DNA of 64,000 nucleotides from Gordius sp. MW1 (Eukaryota; Nematomorpha; Gordioida; Gordea; Gordiidae), in the NCBI GenBank assembly GCA_964036665.1, contig OZ038527.1:17506221-17570220 (forward strand), written 5' to 3'. This document shows, piece by piece, positions 18,396-28,818 of the stretch. Each line of letters begins with the position of its first letter. Positions within the stretch are counted from its first letter, which is position 1. The notes under the pieces are model-generated. The model did no database searches. It saw nothing but the letters and a program-made list of their open reading frames with translations, and was not told where the DNA came from. Made by a program: the position numbers and the translations under genes.

Positions 18396-21304
18396 TTAAG
18401 CGGAATATCCGGTGTGCCTGACAGGTGGTACGGATACTCTTTTGTACGAGGGTATGTCTTTAGGTTTCCATGAGGCATCACCAATTCTATCATTGTGCGT
18501 CCATTTTAGTTGATCGAGAGTTGTACGGAGTCTTTGGTTAAACATGCCTTCTCCCGGACTAATACCAGTAGTGGTTTTGACAGTCGTACGCATATTAAAT
18601 AAAACTTGCAACAAATTTTCATGATCATCTAACCCCTGTCTCCTCCCCACAAAAAAATTGCTTTTAATTGTCCAAATGTATCTCTCCGCCAAACCATTAG
18701 TTTTACGGTGGTAAGGTGCGCCACGAAAATGTCGTATGCCATTTGCTTTGCAGAAAGTGTTAAATTTATCCGACGTAAATTGTGGTCCATTGTCGCTAAC
18801 TATGTAACGTGGCAGTCCATATCTGGAAAACAAAACACGTAAATTTTTAATTATATTCGCACTGCTGATTTGCCTAATAACCATAACCTCCGGCTATTTT
18901 GTAAGAGCATCAATGCATACCAACCAATAATTGTTTGATATTGGCCCCTTAAATCAAAATGGATCCTTTCCCAAGGTTTATTGGGAATATTCCAGGAAGA
19001 CATTGGTACTTCTTTCGCTGATGGTCTACCTTCTTGACAATTATTACAACCATTTACGTATTGTTCTATGTCATTGTCCAAGTTGGTCCATAGAGATTTC
19101 ATAGCTCCAATCCCTGGGTGCCCATTATGTAGTAATTTAAAATCTCTGATTTTAAACTAGAGGGTATAATGAGTCTATCATTGAAATATAATATGTTATC
19201 TTCGCACGATATATAATTTTTCAAATCGAAATATTTTTTAACTTTTTCATTGGAGACATCACCTTGCCAATTATTTTGAAATAATTTTATAACTTCTTTT
19301 AGTACATCATCTTTCGAAGTTTCATTTATCAAAGTTTTACTATTAATGGATAAGTCGTCTATTAAGTTTAATTTAATTAATTTATTTTCGTGATCCGATT
19401 TCGGGTTGTAATAATTCGAAATAGGAATTAAACGTGATAAAGCATCCGCACATTTATTTGTTGATCCAGGTAAATATTTAATATCAAAATCATAGTGTAA
19501 GAGCTTTGCTGCCCATCTAACTAATCGATTATTAGTGATTAATTAAATCTCTATTAGAACCAAAAATTCCTTCTAAAGGACGATGGTCTGTGACTAAAGT
19601 AAATTTCCTCCCAGAAATGTATTCGTGAAATTTCTGTATGGCAAACATTATAGCAGCGGCTTCGCGGTCAATTACAGAACAATTGTTCTGCTGGACTTAG
19701 AGTACGAGAGGCAAAAGCTATTGGTCTTTCTTGACCACTAATGAATTTATGTGCAATAACAGCTCCTAAACCTTTGTCTGATGCGTCGCATGAAATTATA
19801 ATGGGAAATTATTTTGGTAAGGAATTATTGTTTTATCCGTTGAAATTAAGTCTTTTATTTTGTTAAAGGCCTGTGTTTCTGTCATGCTCCAATTCCATTT
19901 TACTTTTATAGATGTTAATTTATATAAAATTAAACTTTTGGATTGTAAATGGGGAATATAACTTCCAAGATAATTAACTAAACCTAGGAATGATCTCAAT
20001 TCTGTACGATTGATTAGTACTTTGAAATTTTTAATTGCCTCAACTTTGTTATTAGGATGAATGCCGTTTTCATCGATAGTATGACCCAAAAATTTTACTA
20101 ATTTTTTAACAATTGTAGTTTATTTTGTGCTGTCGTTAATCCTGCGTTTTTTATTAAGTTTAATGTTTCTATTAGATTTTTATTATGTTCTTAGTTGTTT
20201 TTCCCGCTTATTATGACATCGTCCATCTCCATGAAAAGCTTACGCCTTTTAAGCCTTTGAGCAAGTTTTTCACATAACGATGAAATTTCATAGGCGCCTT
20301 AGTTAACCCAAAAGGTGACCGTAAATATTGAAAATACCCAATATGAGTAGCGTTGTATAACAATTTAGAACTCTCCTCAGAAATTGGTAATTGAAGGAAA
20401 GCATTTCTTAAATCAATGATAGAGAATAATTTACCACCTGCTATTTTACTTACAACATCTTTGAACGTTGGCAGAAGATAATTATCTTTTGGTAGGAATT
20501 TGTTTAAAGTCAACCTGAAATCCCCACATATGCGGACGTCACCAGATTTCTTCCTAATGTTTACCGTAGGCGTCGCACAATTTATTGGAGTTGTTATCGG
20601 GTCGATCTTTCTAATAACCTCTTCACCTTCTAAACTTTTCAAATCTGTTTCGACTGCGTGATATAGCGGAAATGGTACGCGTCTTGCGGTAAAACTTATA
20701 AGACGTGCTGTTTTTTCTACCTCAATAACAACTTTAAGATCTTTTACTTTACCCAATTTCTGGCTAAAACCGTTGAAAATTGTTTAAAAATATTTTCTTT
20801 AGCTAAACAATTTTTCTCATCGGAAATAACGTTTAATTTAATGATTGATGGAAGTGATAAATTAAATTTTATAATGTGAGGTATACCGAAAATCAAATTC
20901 CTTTCCCCTTTATAACATGCGTATCTATGACATGTGATATTTTGTTTACTTCTACCCTTGCACTGCACTTCCCCAAAATTTGGATTTTAGTTTTGCCATA
21001 ATAAATATTTGAACTTGGCGATAATGTTTCCCGATGCCAAGCCACGTCGGTTCATCAATGACTGTGCAGGCTGCACATCGAATTGAAAAATGAACGGTCT
21101 CTGATTGATTAAAACGTCGATCTCAGCTTTCGTTACCGCATCATCGTATTTCAAGTCGGATACAGTTCTTGAGGGCGGATTTGACCAGCAATCGCGAGCC
21201 AGGTGGTTTGGTCTACCACACCTATACCATACTATATTATTGTTATTCCTAAAGGTGCTAAGATTAAGAGCATTGCTAGAAAAAGCATTATAGTTATTAG
21301 TCAA
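18396..21304 (-). pseudogene. Gypsy A gag end and pol remnant (zinc knuckle, RT, RNase H, integrase)
   Basis: The CCHC knuckle (CGRPNHLARDC) is near 21230. RT blocks at 20756-20211 include VRICGDFRLTLNKFLPKDN and YLRSPFGLTKAPMKFH. RNase H remnants cover 20089-19400, integrase zinc-binding 19332-18900, and the catalytic core 18884-18400 (VSDNGPQFTSDKF, HRKTNGLAERY). Several frameshifts break the reading frame, so this copy is dead. Confidence 0.87.
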
Positions 21305-21333
21305 ATTCTTAGTTGGATATTTTTTATCCCGAT

Positions 21334-21432
21334 TATACTAATTCACTTATGTCTTAAATCGGAAAACAATAATATATATTTTTATCCACATGGTATATAT
21401 CAAACTGATATTACAAATTACGCTTTATTACA
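21334..21432 (-). repeat. LTR of gypsy B (3' LTR)
   Basis: 99 bp; on the minus strand it begins TGTAATAAAGCGTAATTTG. Only a handful of differences separate it from the LTR at 27479-27579. Confidence 0.88.
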
Positions 21433-21444
21433 TTTCTCCCTATT

Positions 21445-23611
21445 TCAAATGTGAAATTCCTCGTAGAACCGTACAGGTGGTTTTAACGTTCTAGTCGATC
21501 GTCTTAACGTAATCGGACTTGCAACTTTTTTAACATTCGTTTCCAGACTAGTATTCGGACTTTCAGCTTTTTCAACATTCGTTTCCAGACTAGTATCGTT
21601 AGTTTCGACAAACTGGGATTGCATCAATTTTAACTGACCCGCGTGTTTCCTTTTAATTCCTTTATCAGTGCGAACATTATATAAATATGGGCCTTTACGT
21701 TGTATGATAAATCCTTTGTACCAGCCCGCTTTAATTTTATTCCGAATCCATACTGGATCTCCAACATTAAATTCCCTATAACACGCTTTTCGGTCATGGT
21801 AGCTCTTTTGTTTAGCTAATCTCTCCTTCCAATTTTCTTTCGGATCTGGTCGAATAGGTCCAACGCGGTCCTTAATCTTCTTCCTGACAACAATTCCGCC
21901 GGAGCTTTACCCGTGGTTGCCTGAGGTGTATTCCTGTATGTCATAATTATTTGTTGAAGGCATAATTCTTTCTCTCCCCCTAATTTTCTTGCTGCCCAGT
22001 ATCTTGATTTTAGCGTGCGAATCATTCTCTCAGCTAATCCATTTTTTTGGGGGTGGTATGGAGTTGATGTTACGTGCTTAATGTTGTTGTTGTCACAAAA
22101 TTTTGTGAATTCTTCACCGACAAATTGTGGTCCATTATCTGATACTTTTTGCAAGGGAATACCGAACCTGCAAAACCAATTTCGTAATTGCCTCACAATT
22201 TGTGGTCCTTTAATCGACGATAGTGTGGCTACCTCCACCCATTTCGATAATGCGTCAATTAAAACCAACCAATAATTTCCTTCGATAGGTGGCAATATCT
22301 ATGTGGACACGATCCCAAGGACTGTCAGGTACCAAGAATATAAGGGAACTTCTTGTTCGGCTTGTCGGCCTTCTTGACAACCGTCACATTCCTTTACAAA
22401 CATATCAATACTCTTGTCCATTTCCGGCCACCAAACATAATATCGGGCTAAATTAACCATTCCTGTAATCCCGGTGTGTCCTTGGTGTAATATTTTTAAA
22501 ACCAACTTTTGTCAGTTCCTCGGTATTATTAACCGATTGCCACGCAATATAAATCCATCTTCAAATGACAGTTCCTCCCTTCGATTGTAGTACGTTTTCA
22601 TGTCAAAACGGCATTTTTTTAAATCATGAGGTTGAATACGGTACCAATGTATTGGACGTTTAAAGCATCAGTTTAACAATTCCCTAAAAATCTTCTGCTC
22701 TTTAATCGTCCATTTCCACCCCATTGATGAGCCCATCAATGCATGCAAGGGTGCGCATTTTTCGTTTAACATTGGGGTGAACCTTTCCTGATAATTAACT
22801 AATCCTAAAAAGGAACGTAATCTTTTTTGTTTTGTGGTTCTTTGAAATTAACAATGGCTTCCACTCGCTCTTGAGTCGGGCGGATCCCTGTTGCATCGAT
22901 CACATGTCCCAAGTATTTAACTAAATTTTGGAAAAATTTAACCTTTTCTTTCTTTGCTTTTAGACCAGCGTCCTGTACCCTCTTTAGTACTTCGTTCAGA
23001 TTTTGCAGGTGGTCATTTTCATTTACCCCTGTAACTATGATATCGTCTAGAAGTATGCCGGTATGGGGAATCCCATCTAATAATTCCTCCATATAACGTT
23101 GGAATAAATTCGGTGCTATCAAAAGTCCAAATGGAAGACGTTTATATCGATAATAACCTAAATGTGTTGCGATAGTGAGATACTCTCGCGACTTTTCTTC
23201 GACCTTCATCTGAAGATAGGCATCACGTAAGTCAATTATTGTATATTTCTGCCCTCCTGCGATCTTCAGAATTAAATCGTCAAATGTCGGAAGTAGATGG
23301 TTGTTTGAAGTTAGGAATGGATTGATAGTAACTCGAAAATCGCCGCAGATTCTAATGAAATTATTTGATTTTAATACATTTACTATTGGAGTTGCCCATG
23401 TTATTGGTGTTGCTGCAGGATCAACATGTTCAATTATATCTTCGTCCAATAATCTTTTAATTTCCTCTTCAAATTTATTCCTTAAAGGAAAAGGAACTCT
23501 TCGTGCAGGAAATGCTTTGGATTTGGCTTCTTCTTTTACAAAAATATTTACCTCATAATCTTTAATACAGCCAGTGCCATCACTGAACACATTGGTATAC
23601 TTTTCAACCAA
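21445..23611 (-). pseudogene. Gypsy B pol remnant (RT and integrase; RNase H deleted)
   Basis: RT lies at 23611-22805 (IRICGDFRVTINPFL, LPFGLLIAPNLFQRYM, LLDDIIVTG). Integrase follows at 22505-21816 (HQGHTGITGM zinc-binding part, VSDNGPQFVGEEF, YHPQKNGLAERMIRTLK). Between about 22800 and 22600 the sequence jumps from the RT connection to the segment before the integrase zinc finger, so most of RNase H is missing. The C-terminal tail at 21627-21445 contains TLRRSTRTLKPPVRF. Confidence 0.87.
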
Positions 23612-24047
23612 TTCCTCTTCTATGTTTTGAGGTTTTTCTTCTATAGCATTATCTTAACTTGATGAGGAAGTTTTAGGTTAAAAGCTTGCATCCAATTTAA
23701 ACCAAATATGGGGTCTTCTTCTACAGTTGTTACAATAGCTGTTAATTATTAAGTTTTATTGTTTAAATTTACATAGACTTGTGTTTCTCCACATATAGGA
23801 ACTGGAGTATTTCCAAAAGCTTTTATCTTGGGGCATGGTGTTAATTGAGGTGTATTCAAAATGTTGTAGATATTCTTGTTGATTACAGATGCTGATGAGC
23901 CAATATCATATGACATTTTGAAAATTTTCTGATTTATCCTTACATGGAAGGTGAGTTACATTATTTAAGTCACAAATTTTTTCATGTATTAATAATCTGG
24001 TTTACTTTGTTTGAAATTTTGCACATTTTGCAAAGTGTCCTCTATGA

Positions 24048-24761
24048 CAGTAATTCTTAACCAGGGGGTCGCGAGAAGTTTGTCGGGGGGGCCGCCAAAT
24101 TTTTTTAGAATAAAATAAAAATATTCAGAAAAGCTTTAGAAAAAATACTCAACAGGGGATTTGAACTCGTTGCCTTAAGATTCATTATTAGAATTAATAA
24201 ATGATTGTAATTTAAAATCTTTGTTTAAAACTAAAAGTTTGCCCAATTTTGGATACAAATTCGTGCAGAATATCCTCCATTATTTTCAGCAGCAATTCAA
24301 AATTTGCTGCTTTTCGCTAGTACATATTTGTGTGAAAAAGCTCTCAACTATGGTGAAAAAAAATTAAAAAACGCAATCGATTGCGACTAGATTCCTGCAT
24401 GAGGATAGCATTACAATCAATTGAACCAAGAATTAACAAATTGGCTGAAGATGTTCAGCAGCAGAAATCTCATTAAATATATTTCCGAATGCATATATTT
24501 TTTATTTTAAACATTGTTTTTATGTTTGATTATGAAGTTTTTATGTTATTATTATTTCATTTTCTATTTAAATTTTAAATAGATAAAATAATAAAGTTGT
24601 GTTTTATGTTTATTATATAATAAAATGAAAAAATAATAGAAAATCAATATATTATAGATAATATAACAAATATAAATTATTATGAAAAATGGGGGGGGGG
24701 GGCGTAAACAAATTATAAAATATTTGGGGGGCCGCGTGTATAAAAAGATTAAGAACCACTG
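24048..24761 (+). mobile_element. hAT element, Charlie-like, 714 bp, with transposase C-terminal remnant
   Basis: The left end CAGTAATTCTTAACC and right end GGTTAAGAACCACTG-type inverse (AAGAACCACTG) are typical Charlie-family ends. The 8-bp target duplication CTCTATGA is perfect (24040-24047 and 24762-24769). Plus-strand fragments between 24275 and 24475 read FASTYLCEKA and, in another frame, IALQSIEPRINKLAEDVQQQ, matching the C-terminal dimerisation region of ZBED5/FAM200-like hAT transposases. Frameshifts and stops show it is dead. It sits in the gypsy B gag/protease region. Confidence 0.88.
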
Positions 24762-24782
24762 CTCTATGATGACATATGGAAC

Positions 24783-25229
24783 CATAGACTACATAGACTG
24801 CTCATCATGGTATAAAATGTGTGTGTGTTTTTCAGCCATTTTGATGAACACTACCGTCTTATATCACATAATGGCGTTTTGTTCAAACAGGAGAGGTAAA
24901 GAAAAAAGGTTTTGATTCCATAAATAAGTAAGATATTACAAAATATATGATATTTTTAAAAAATATTTTATTGACACATTTCATAAAAATTAAAAATGTA
25001 AAAACTGTAATGATATTAAATTTTTTTAAAAATATCATATATTTTTGTATTATCTTACTTATTTATGGAATCAAAACCTTTTTTCTTTACCTCTCCTGTT
25101 CGAACAAAACGGCACAGCGCAAAACGCCATTATGTGATATAGGACGGTAGTGTTCATCAAAATGGAGGCAAATTTCACACACAATTTGCCATATGAAACA
25201 TATGACATGGGCAGTCTATGTAGTCTATG
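24783..25229. mobile_element. Long-palindrome MITE (447 bp, ~190-bp arms) with 8-bp TSD
   Basis: The outer ends CATAGACTACATAGACTGC and the exact inverse GCAGTCTATGTAGTCTATG are flanked by TATGGAAC (24775-24782 and 25230-25237). The arms stay similar over about 190 bp each (including the TCTTTACCTCTCCTGTT block), leaving a ~70-bp loop. Ends starting CA with 8-bp duplications fit P-type or hAT-type elements; no transposase is present. It interrupts the gypsy B gag between two zinc knuckles. Confidence 0.85.
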
Positions 25230-25253
25230 TATGGAACATTCATTTAAAAATGC

Positions 25254-25930
25254 TGGACATTGCTTCATTGCATGTGACTTACCACATCTATATCAATTTC
25301 TTATGAATGATTGTTGATGTTCATCCTTTTTTGTAGCAAATTGTTTTATTGATTGCCTATTCTTTTGAGTTGAGTACATTGGATTTGGTTTTTTATAATT
25401 TTGAATTTTGTTTAAATCTTGTGATGTGTTAACTTCTTTATTAGCTGTCTCCATTGATTCAGTTAGATTGTATATATCTTTAAATGTTACCACATCACCC
25501 TCTTTTTTTAAATCTTCAGGCCATCTTGTCCTGATATCAATTTCCAATGATAGGTTTTGATACTCATTTAAGAGTTGGTCACGAAGCCGTTCATCTAAAT
25601 TAGATTTGAAGTCACAGTTATCTGCAGATGATTTTAATCTTGTTACATACTCAATCAGAGTTTCATCATTTCTTTTAAGACATCTCATGAATTGTAACCT
25701 AGAGTGCAGAATTTTACATTTTTGTTGAAATACTTTTTTCATTAATTTTATTAAGTCCTCATATTTAAGCAAGGATCTTCAGGGTATAGGAAATTTATTA
25801 AAGTTTTAATATTTTTTGACCCATGTATCCCAATATGATTTTGCATCGAGTAGCTTTAGGCGTATTTTTAGCCTCAAAAACATTAGTGATAATTATTATG
25901 TATATTGAAATATTATCACCTTGTTTAAAA
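25254..25930 (-). pseudogene. Gypsy B gag (interrupted)
   Basis: A 159-codon open segment (25772-25293) contains LHSRLQFMRCLKRNDETLIE and EIDIRTRWPEDLKKEGDVV, closely resembling the gag of element D. A CCHC-like knuckle (CGKSHAMKQC) follows at 25285-25255. The amino-terminal end lies on the far side of the foldback insertion: an ATG at 27449 followed by ETVGIPNFKQ. Confidence 0.85.
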
Positions 25931-26787
25931 TGGGTGTTATTTAACTGCTAAGTAAATAATTACAAATTGCTAAGTAATTTATGCTAAGTATTTTAATTAA
26001 AGTGCTAAGTATTTTATTAAAAAACGCTAAGTATTTTATTAAAAAACGCTAAGTATTTTATGCTAAGTATTTTAATCTAAATGCTAAGTATTTTAATCTA
26101 AATGCTAAGTATTTTAATCTAAATGCTAAGTATTTTATTATTAAATGCTAAGTATTTTAATCTAAATGCTAAGTATTTTAAAGGAAATGCTAAGTATTTT
26201 ATTTTAAATACTAAGTATTTTATAAGAAATGCTAAGTATTTTATTTTTAAATGCTAAGTTTTTTATTTTTAAATGCTAAGTTTTTATTATTAAATTGCAG
26301 AGTTTTCATTTTGATATACTAAGTTTTTTTTATTAAAATGCTAAGTATTTTATTTAAAAAAATCTAAATTATGAGTTTTAATCAATGCTGAGTATTAAAA
26401 AAATATAAGATAATAAGGCCTTAAAGCTAAAAAGGACAAAGTTTTAATGGTAATAATTTCAAAGAAAATGTTTAATTTTTAAAAATGCTAGGTTTTCTAT
26501 TTTGAAGCTAAGTTATTAAAGTTTTTTAATTCAAAGTTTTATTTATCACACAAAAAAAGTGTTGAAATTGAAGTTAAGTTTTAATGGGAATTATTTTAAT
26601 GAATTACCAAAATTTAAGTTGAAAAATATAATATTTTAATTTTATATTGTATAATTTATTTTAGATTTGAATAATTATGATTATTTATCTGTAGGTGAAG
26701 AAATACTCATGTTCTATAATGACTTCATATATAAAACAATCTAAATAGCCAATAGGATAATTGATAGAGATTTTATTCAACTACAAT

Positions 26788-26806
26788 AAACCCTAACCCT
26801 AACCCT
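26788..26806. repeat. Interstitial telomere-like repeat in the foldback loop
   Basis: Three CCCTAA units (AACCCTAACCCTAACCCTA) sit next to the transposase scrap. Their small number and position inside a transposon argue against a former chromosome end. Confidence 0.6.
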
Positions 26807-26814
26807 ATATAACA

Positions 26815-26943
26815 CAACCATTTTATCCCCCAAAACAGCTTTAAATGCATTATGAATTGCACTGGCTGCATCAATGACAAGAACTTCAAAAACTGCATTT
26901 TTATTACTTAATTTCATGACCTCATTAGTCAAAATTTGAAACA
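26815..26943 (-). pseudogene. Mutator-like transposase fragment in the foldback loop
   Basis: The minus strand reads VFEVLVIDAASAIHNAFKAV and then LGDKM, resembling the MULE DDE-domain stretch in which D-A-A-x-A-I-x-N-x-F precedes F/L-G. Only about 43 codons are left. This supports a Mutator origin for the surrounding foldback element. Confidence 0.6.
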
Positions 26944-27478
26944 TGAATTTAAAACAGACAGCTTTATTTGTTTAAATTTATAAAATCTTTACTTAGCATA
27001 ATTTATTTATAAGCCTAGATAATATACTTAGCATAATTTATTTAAATACTTAGCAAATAATTTAAATACTTGGCACAATTTATTTAAATACTTAGCAATA
27101 ATTTAAATACTTAGCATAATATATTTAAATACTTAGCATATAATTTAAATACTTAGCAAAACATTAAAATACTTAGCAAACAAATAAAATACTTAGCAAA
27201 TAAATAAAATACTTAGCAAAACAATAAAATACTTAACAAAATTTATTTAAATACTTAGCAAATGAATAAAATACTTAGCATTTGAATTTAATACTTAGCA
27301 TTAATTTAAATACTTAGCAAACGAATTAAATACTTAGCAAATGAATAAAATACTTAGCAATGACGCAAAAATACTTAGCAATTTGAATAAAATACTTAGC
27401 AAATAATTTGTTGTTGTTTAAAATTAGGTATTCCCACAGTCTCCATTTTCCGAATAGGTTTTTTCTCGACCGCGCCAA

Positions 27479-27579
27479 TATACTAATTCACATATAGGTC
27501 TTAAATCGGAAAACAATTATATATATTTTTATCCACATGGTATATATAAAACTGATATTACAAATTACGCTATATTACA
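27479..27579 (-). repeat. LTR of gypsy B (5' LTR)
   Basis: 101 bp, partner of 21334-21432; followed on the minus strand directly by the primer-site-like TTGGCGCGGTCGAG. Confidence 0.88.
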
Positions 27580-27589
27580 CCGATGTAAT

Positions 27590-28226
27590 TTATTTATGTC
27601 CAAATCGTTAGAGGTTTCACCTTCAATTAATGAAAGAGCAAGAGCCAAATTTACTGTTTCGTCAAATGTTATATTGCCCATGGGGTATTTAGTTCTTAAT
27701 TCAACATTTAATCTAGATAATTTTACTCATAAGATAAAAATATCTCTTAAAATTTCATCAGTGGGTAATTTATATTGGCAGCGATTGATAATATTTTTTA
27801 GCTTAATTGAATAATCAATTATAGTTTCATTAGTTCTCTCTGATCGAAATAACATTTTCCTGTAATAATAAATCGAATTTTTATAAGAATATATCCGTAT
27901 TAAAGATTCCTTAACCTCCTCGTAAGTTACACTATCAACATCCTTTGGATAAATCTGACTTCTTGATTTAGTTAAGTGGTGGTGCCGATATAAGCTAGTA
28001 ACACAAATTTTCTCAAATCTCCGTTAATATTTCTAAGACGAAAGATTAATTCCAATTGATATAAATAAACATCAATATTTTTAGTTGAATCATATGGTGT
28101 AATATCTCTAACCCTATCAAGAGAATTTTCGGAATTTGATTTGAATTTTGAATCCACAAGAGAATTGGAATTTGATTCGAATTTTGAATCCATATCGAGC
28201 TTCTTCTTGGTCATTCTGATTAACAA
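27590..28226 (-). pseudogene. Gypsy A gag, N-terminal part
   Basis: Minus-strand fragments include KKLDMDSKFESNSNSLVDSK, VRDITPYDSTKNIDVYLYQL and LRKFVLLAYIG, a capsid-like N terminus. Frameshifts separate them. The remaining gag lies beyond element B at about 21300. Confidence 0.7.
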
Positions 28227-28284
28227 AGGCTAGCAGCACATTATGGAATATTATTGGGTTTGGAAGTTTTTCCTCGTCGCCAAA

Positions 28285-28479
28285 TGTAGTGAAGTGGCAA
28301 GGGTAGAATACCAAACAACTTAGATTCCAAACGAAACAACGACTTTTATTTCAAATCCCGCGAGTAATTATAAGCAGACGATAAATATAAAACGAAGACG
28401 ATAAATTCATATATTTTAAAAATAGGTAATTATGTTACAAATAACGAAGCTAACTAAATAACTAATAACGGTCACTACA
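28285..28479 (-). repeat. LTR of gypsy A (5' LTR)
   Basis: 195 bp, TGTAGTG to CACTACA, partner of 18194-18383. The primer-site region TTTGGCGACGAGG begins right after it on the minus strand. Confidence 0.88.
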
Positions 28480-28818
28480 AAACGATACAAAATAATAAAA
28501 ACTGACAAACATTTGATGAATTATAACTTCATATAAAGTAAGATTTTCATAAATGAATCAATAGTTGCAATTTAGTGTGCATACATATACAATGCAATAA
28601 TAATGCTATTGAAAAGTATCTTGTTCGATATTAACAAATAATTAACCGTTTTAATTAATAGATAATTTAGGTTGGATTTATCCATGAATTTATAGTATGT
28701 GTGCTTATCTCTATATATTGAATATGTTATAATATTCATATATACAAAATATAATATACTTTCTTTCAGAATTGCAATATATACTAAAAATTAGCAAACT
28801 TATATTCAATTAATGTGC
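28480..28818. other. AT-rich spacer
   Basis: No ORF, repeat or motif of note was found. This stretch separates gypsy A from the 3' poly(A) end of the following LINE. Confidence 0.6.

Larger units (their letters stand above)
25932..27413. mobile_element. Foldback-type Mutator-like element with tandem-repeat terminal arms
   Basis: The left arm (25945-26360) is about 20 tandem units of GCTAAGTATTTTA with variable A/T spacers of 15-22 bp. The right arm (26990-27405) is the same unit inverted (TAAATACTTAGCA). The direct repeat TTGTTTAAAAT flanks the element (25921-25931 and 27414-27424). Across this 11-bp duplication the gypsy B gag reading frame continues, so it is a true target duplication. The loop contains a transposase scrap (26943-26815, minus strand). 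Duplications of 9-11 bp are usual for Mutator-like elements. Confidence 0.85.
21334..27579 (-). mobile_element. Ty3/gypsy retrotransposon B, inserted in gypsy A gag
   Basis: LTRs of about 100 bp lie at 21334-21432 and 27479-27579. The target duplication CCGAT is perfect (21329-21333 and 27580-27584). On the minus strand TTGGCGCGGTCGAG follows the 5' LTR (primer site) and AGGGAGAAA precedes the 3' LTR (polypurine tract). Three other transposons have landed in it, and the RNase H region is deleted. Confidence 0.92.
18194..28479 (-). mobile_element. Ty3/gypsy retrotransposon A, degenerate, split by element B
   Basis: Two direct LTRs (18194-18383 and 28285-28479) start TGTAGTG and end CACTACA. 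On the minus strand the 5' LTR is followed by TTTGGCGACGAGGA (primer site region). The 3' LTR is preceded by AAGAAGGGAGAAT, a polypurine tract. The gag, zinc knuckle, RT, RNase H and integrase remnants lie in order on the minus strand. Element B (21334-27579) interrupts gag. No exact 5-bp target duplication was found. Confidence 0.9.

Noticed and set aside
26788..26806. Former chromosome end
   Set aside because: Only three units, internal to a transposon, with gypsy sequence continuing on both sides.
25945..27410. CRISPR-like regular short repeats
   Set aside because: Spacers are simple A/T runs, the second half is inverted, and the genome is clearly animal; these are the arms of a foldback element.
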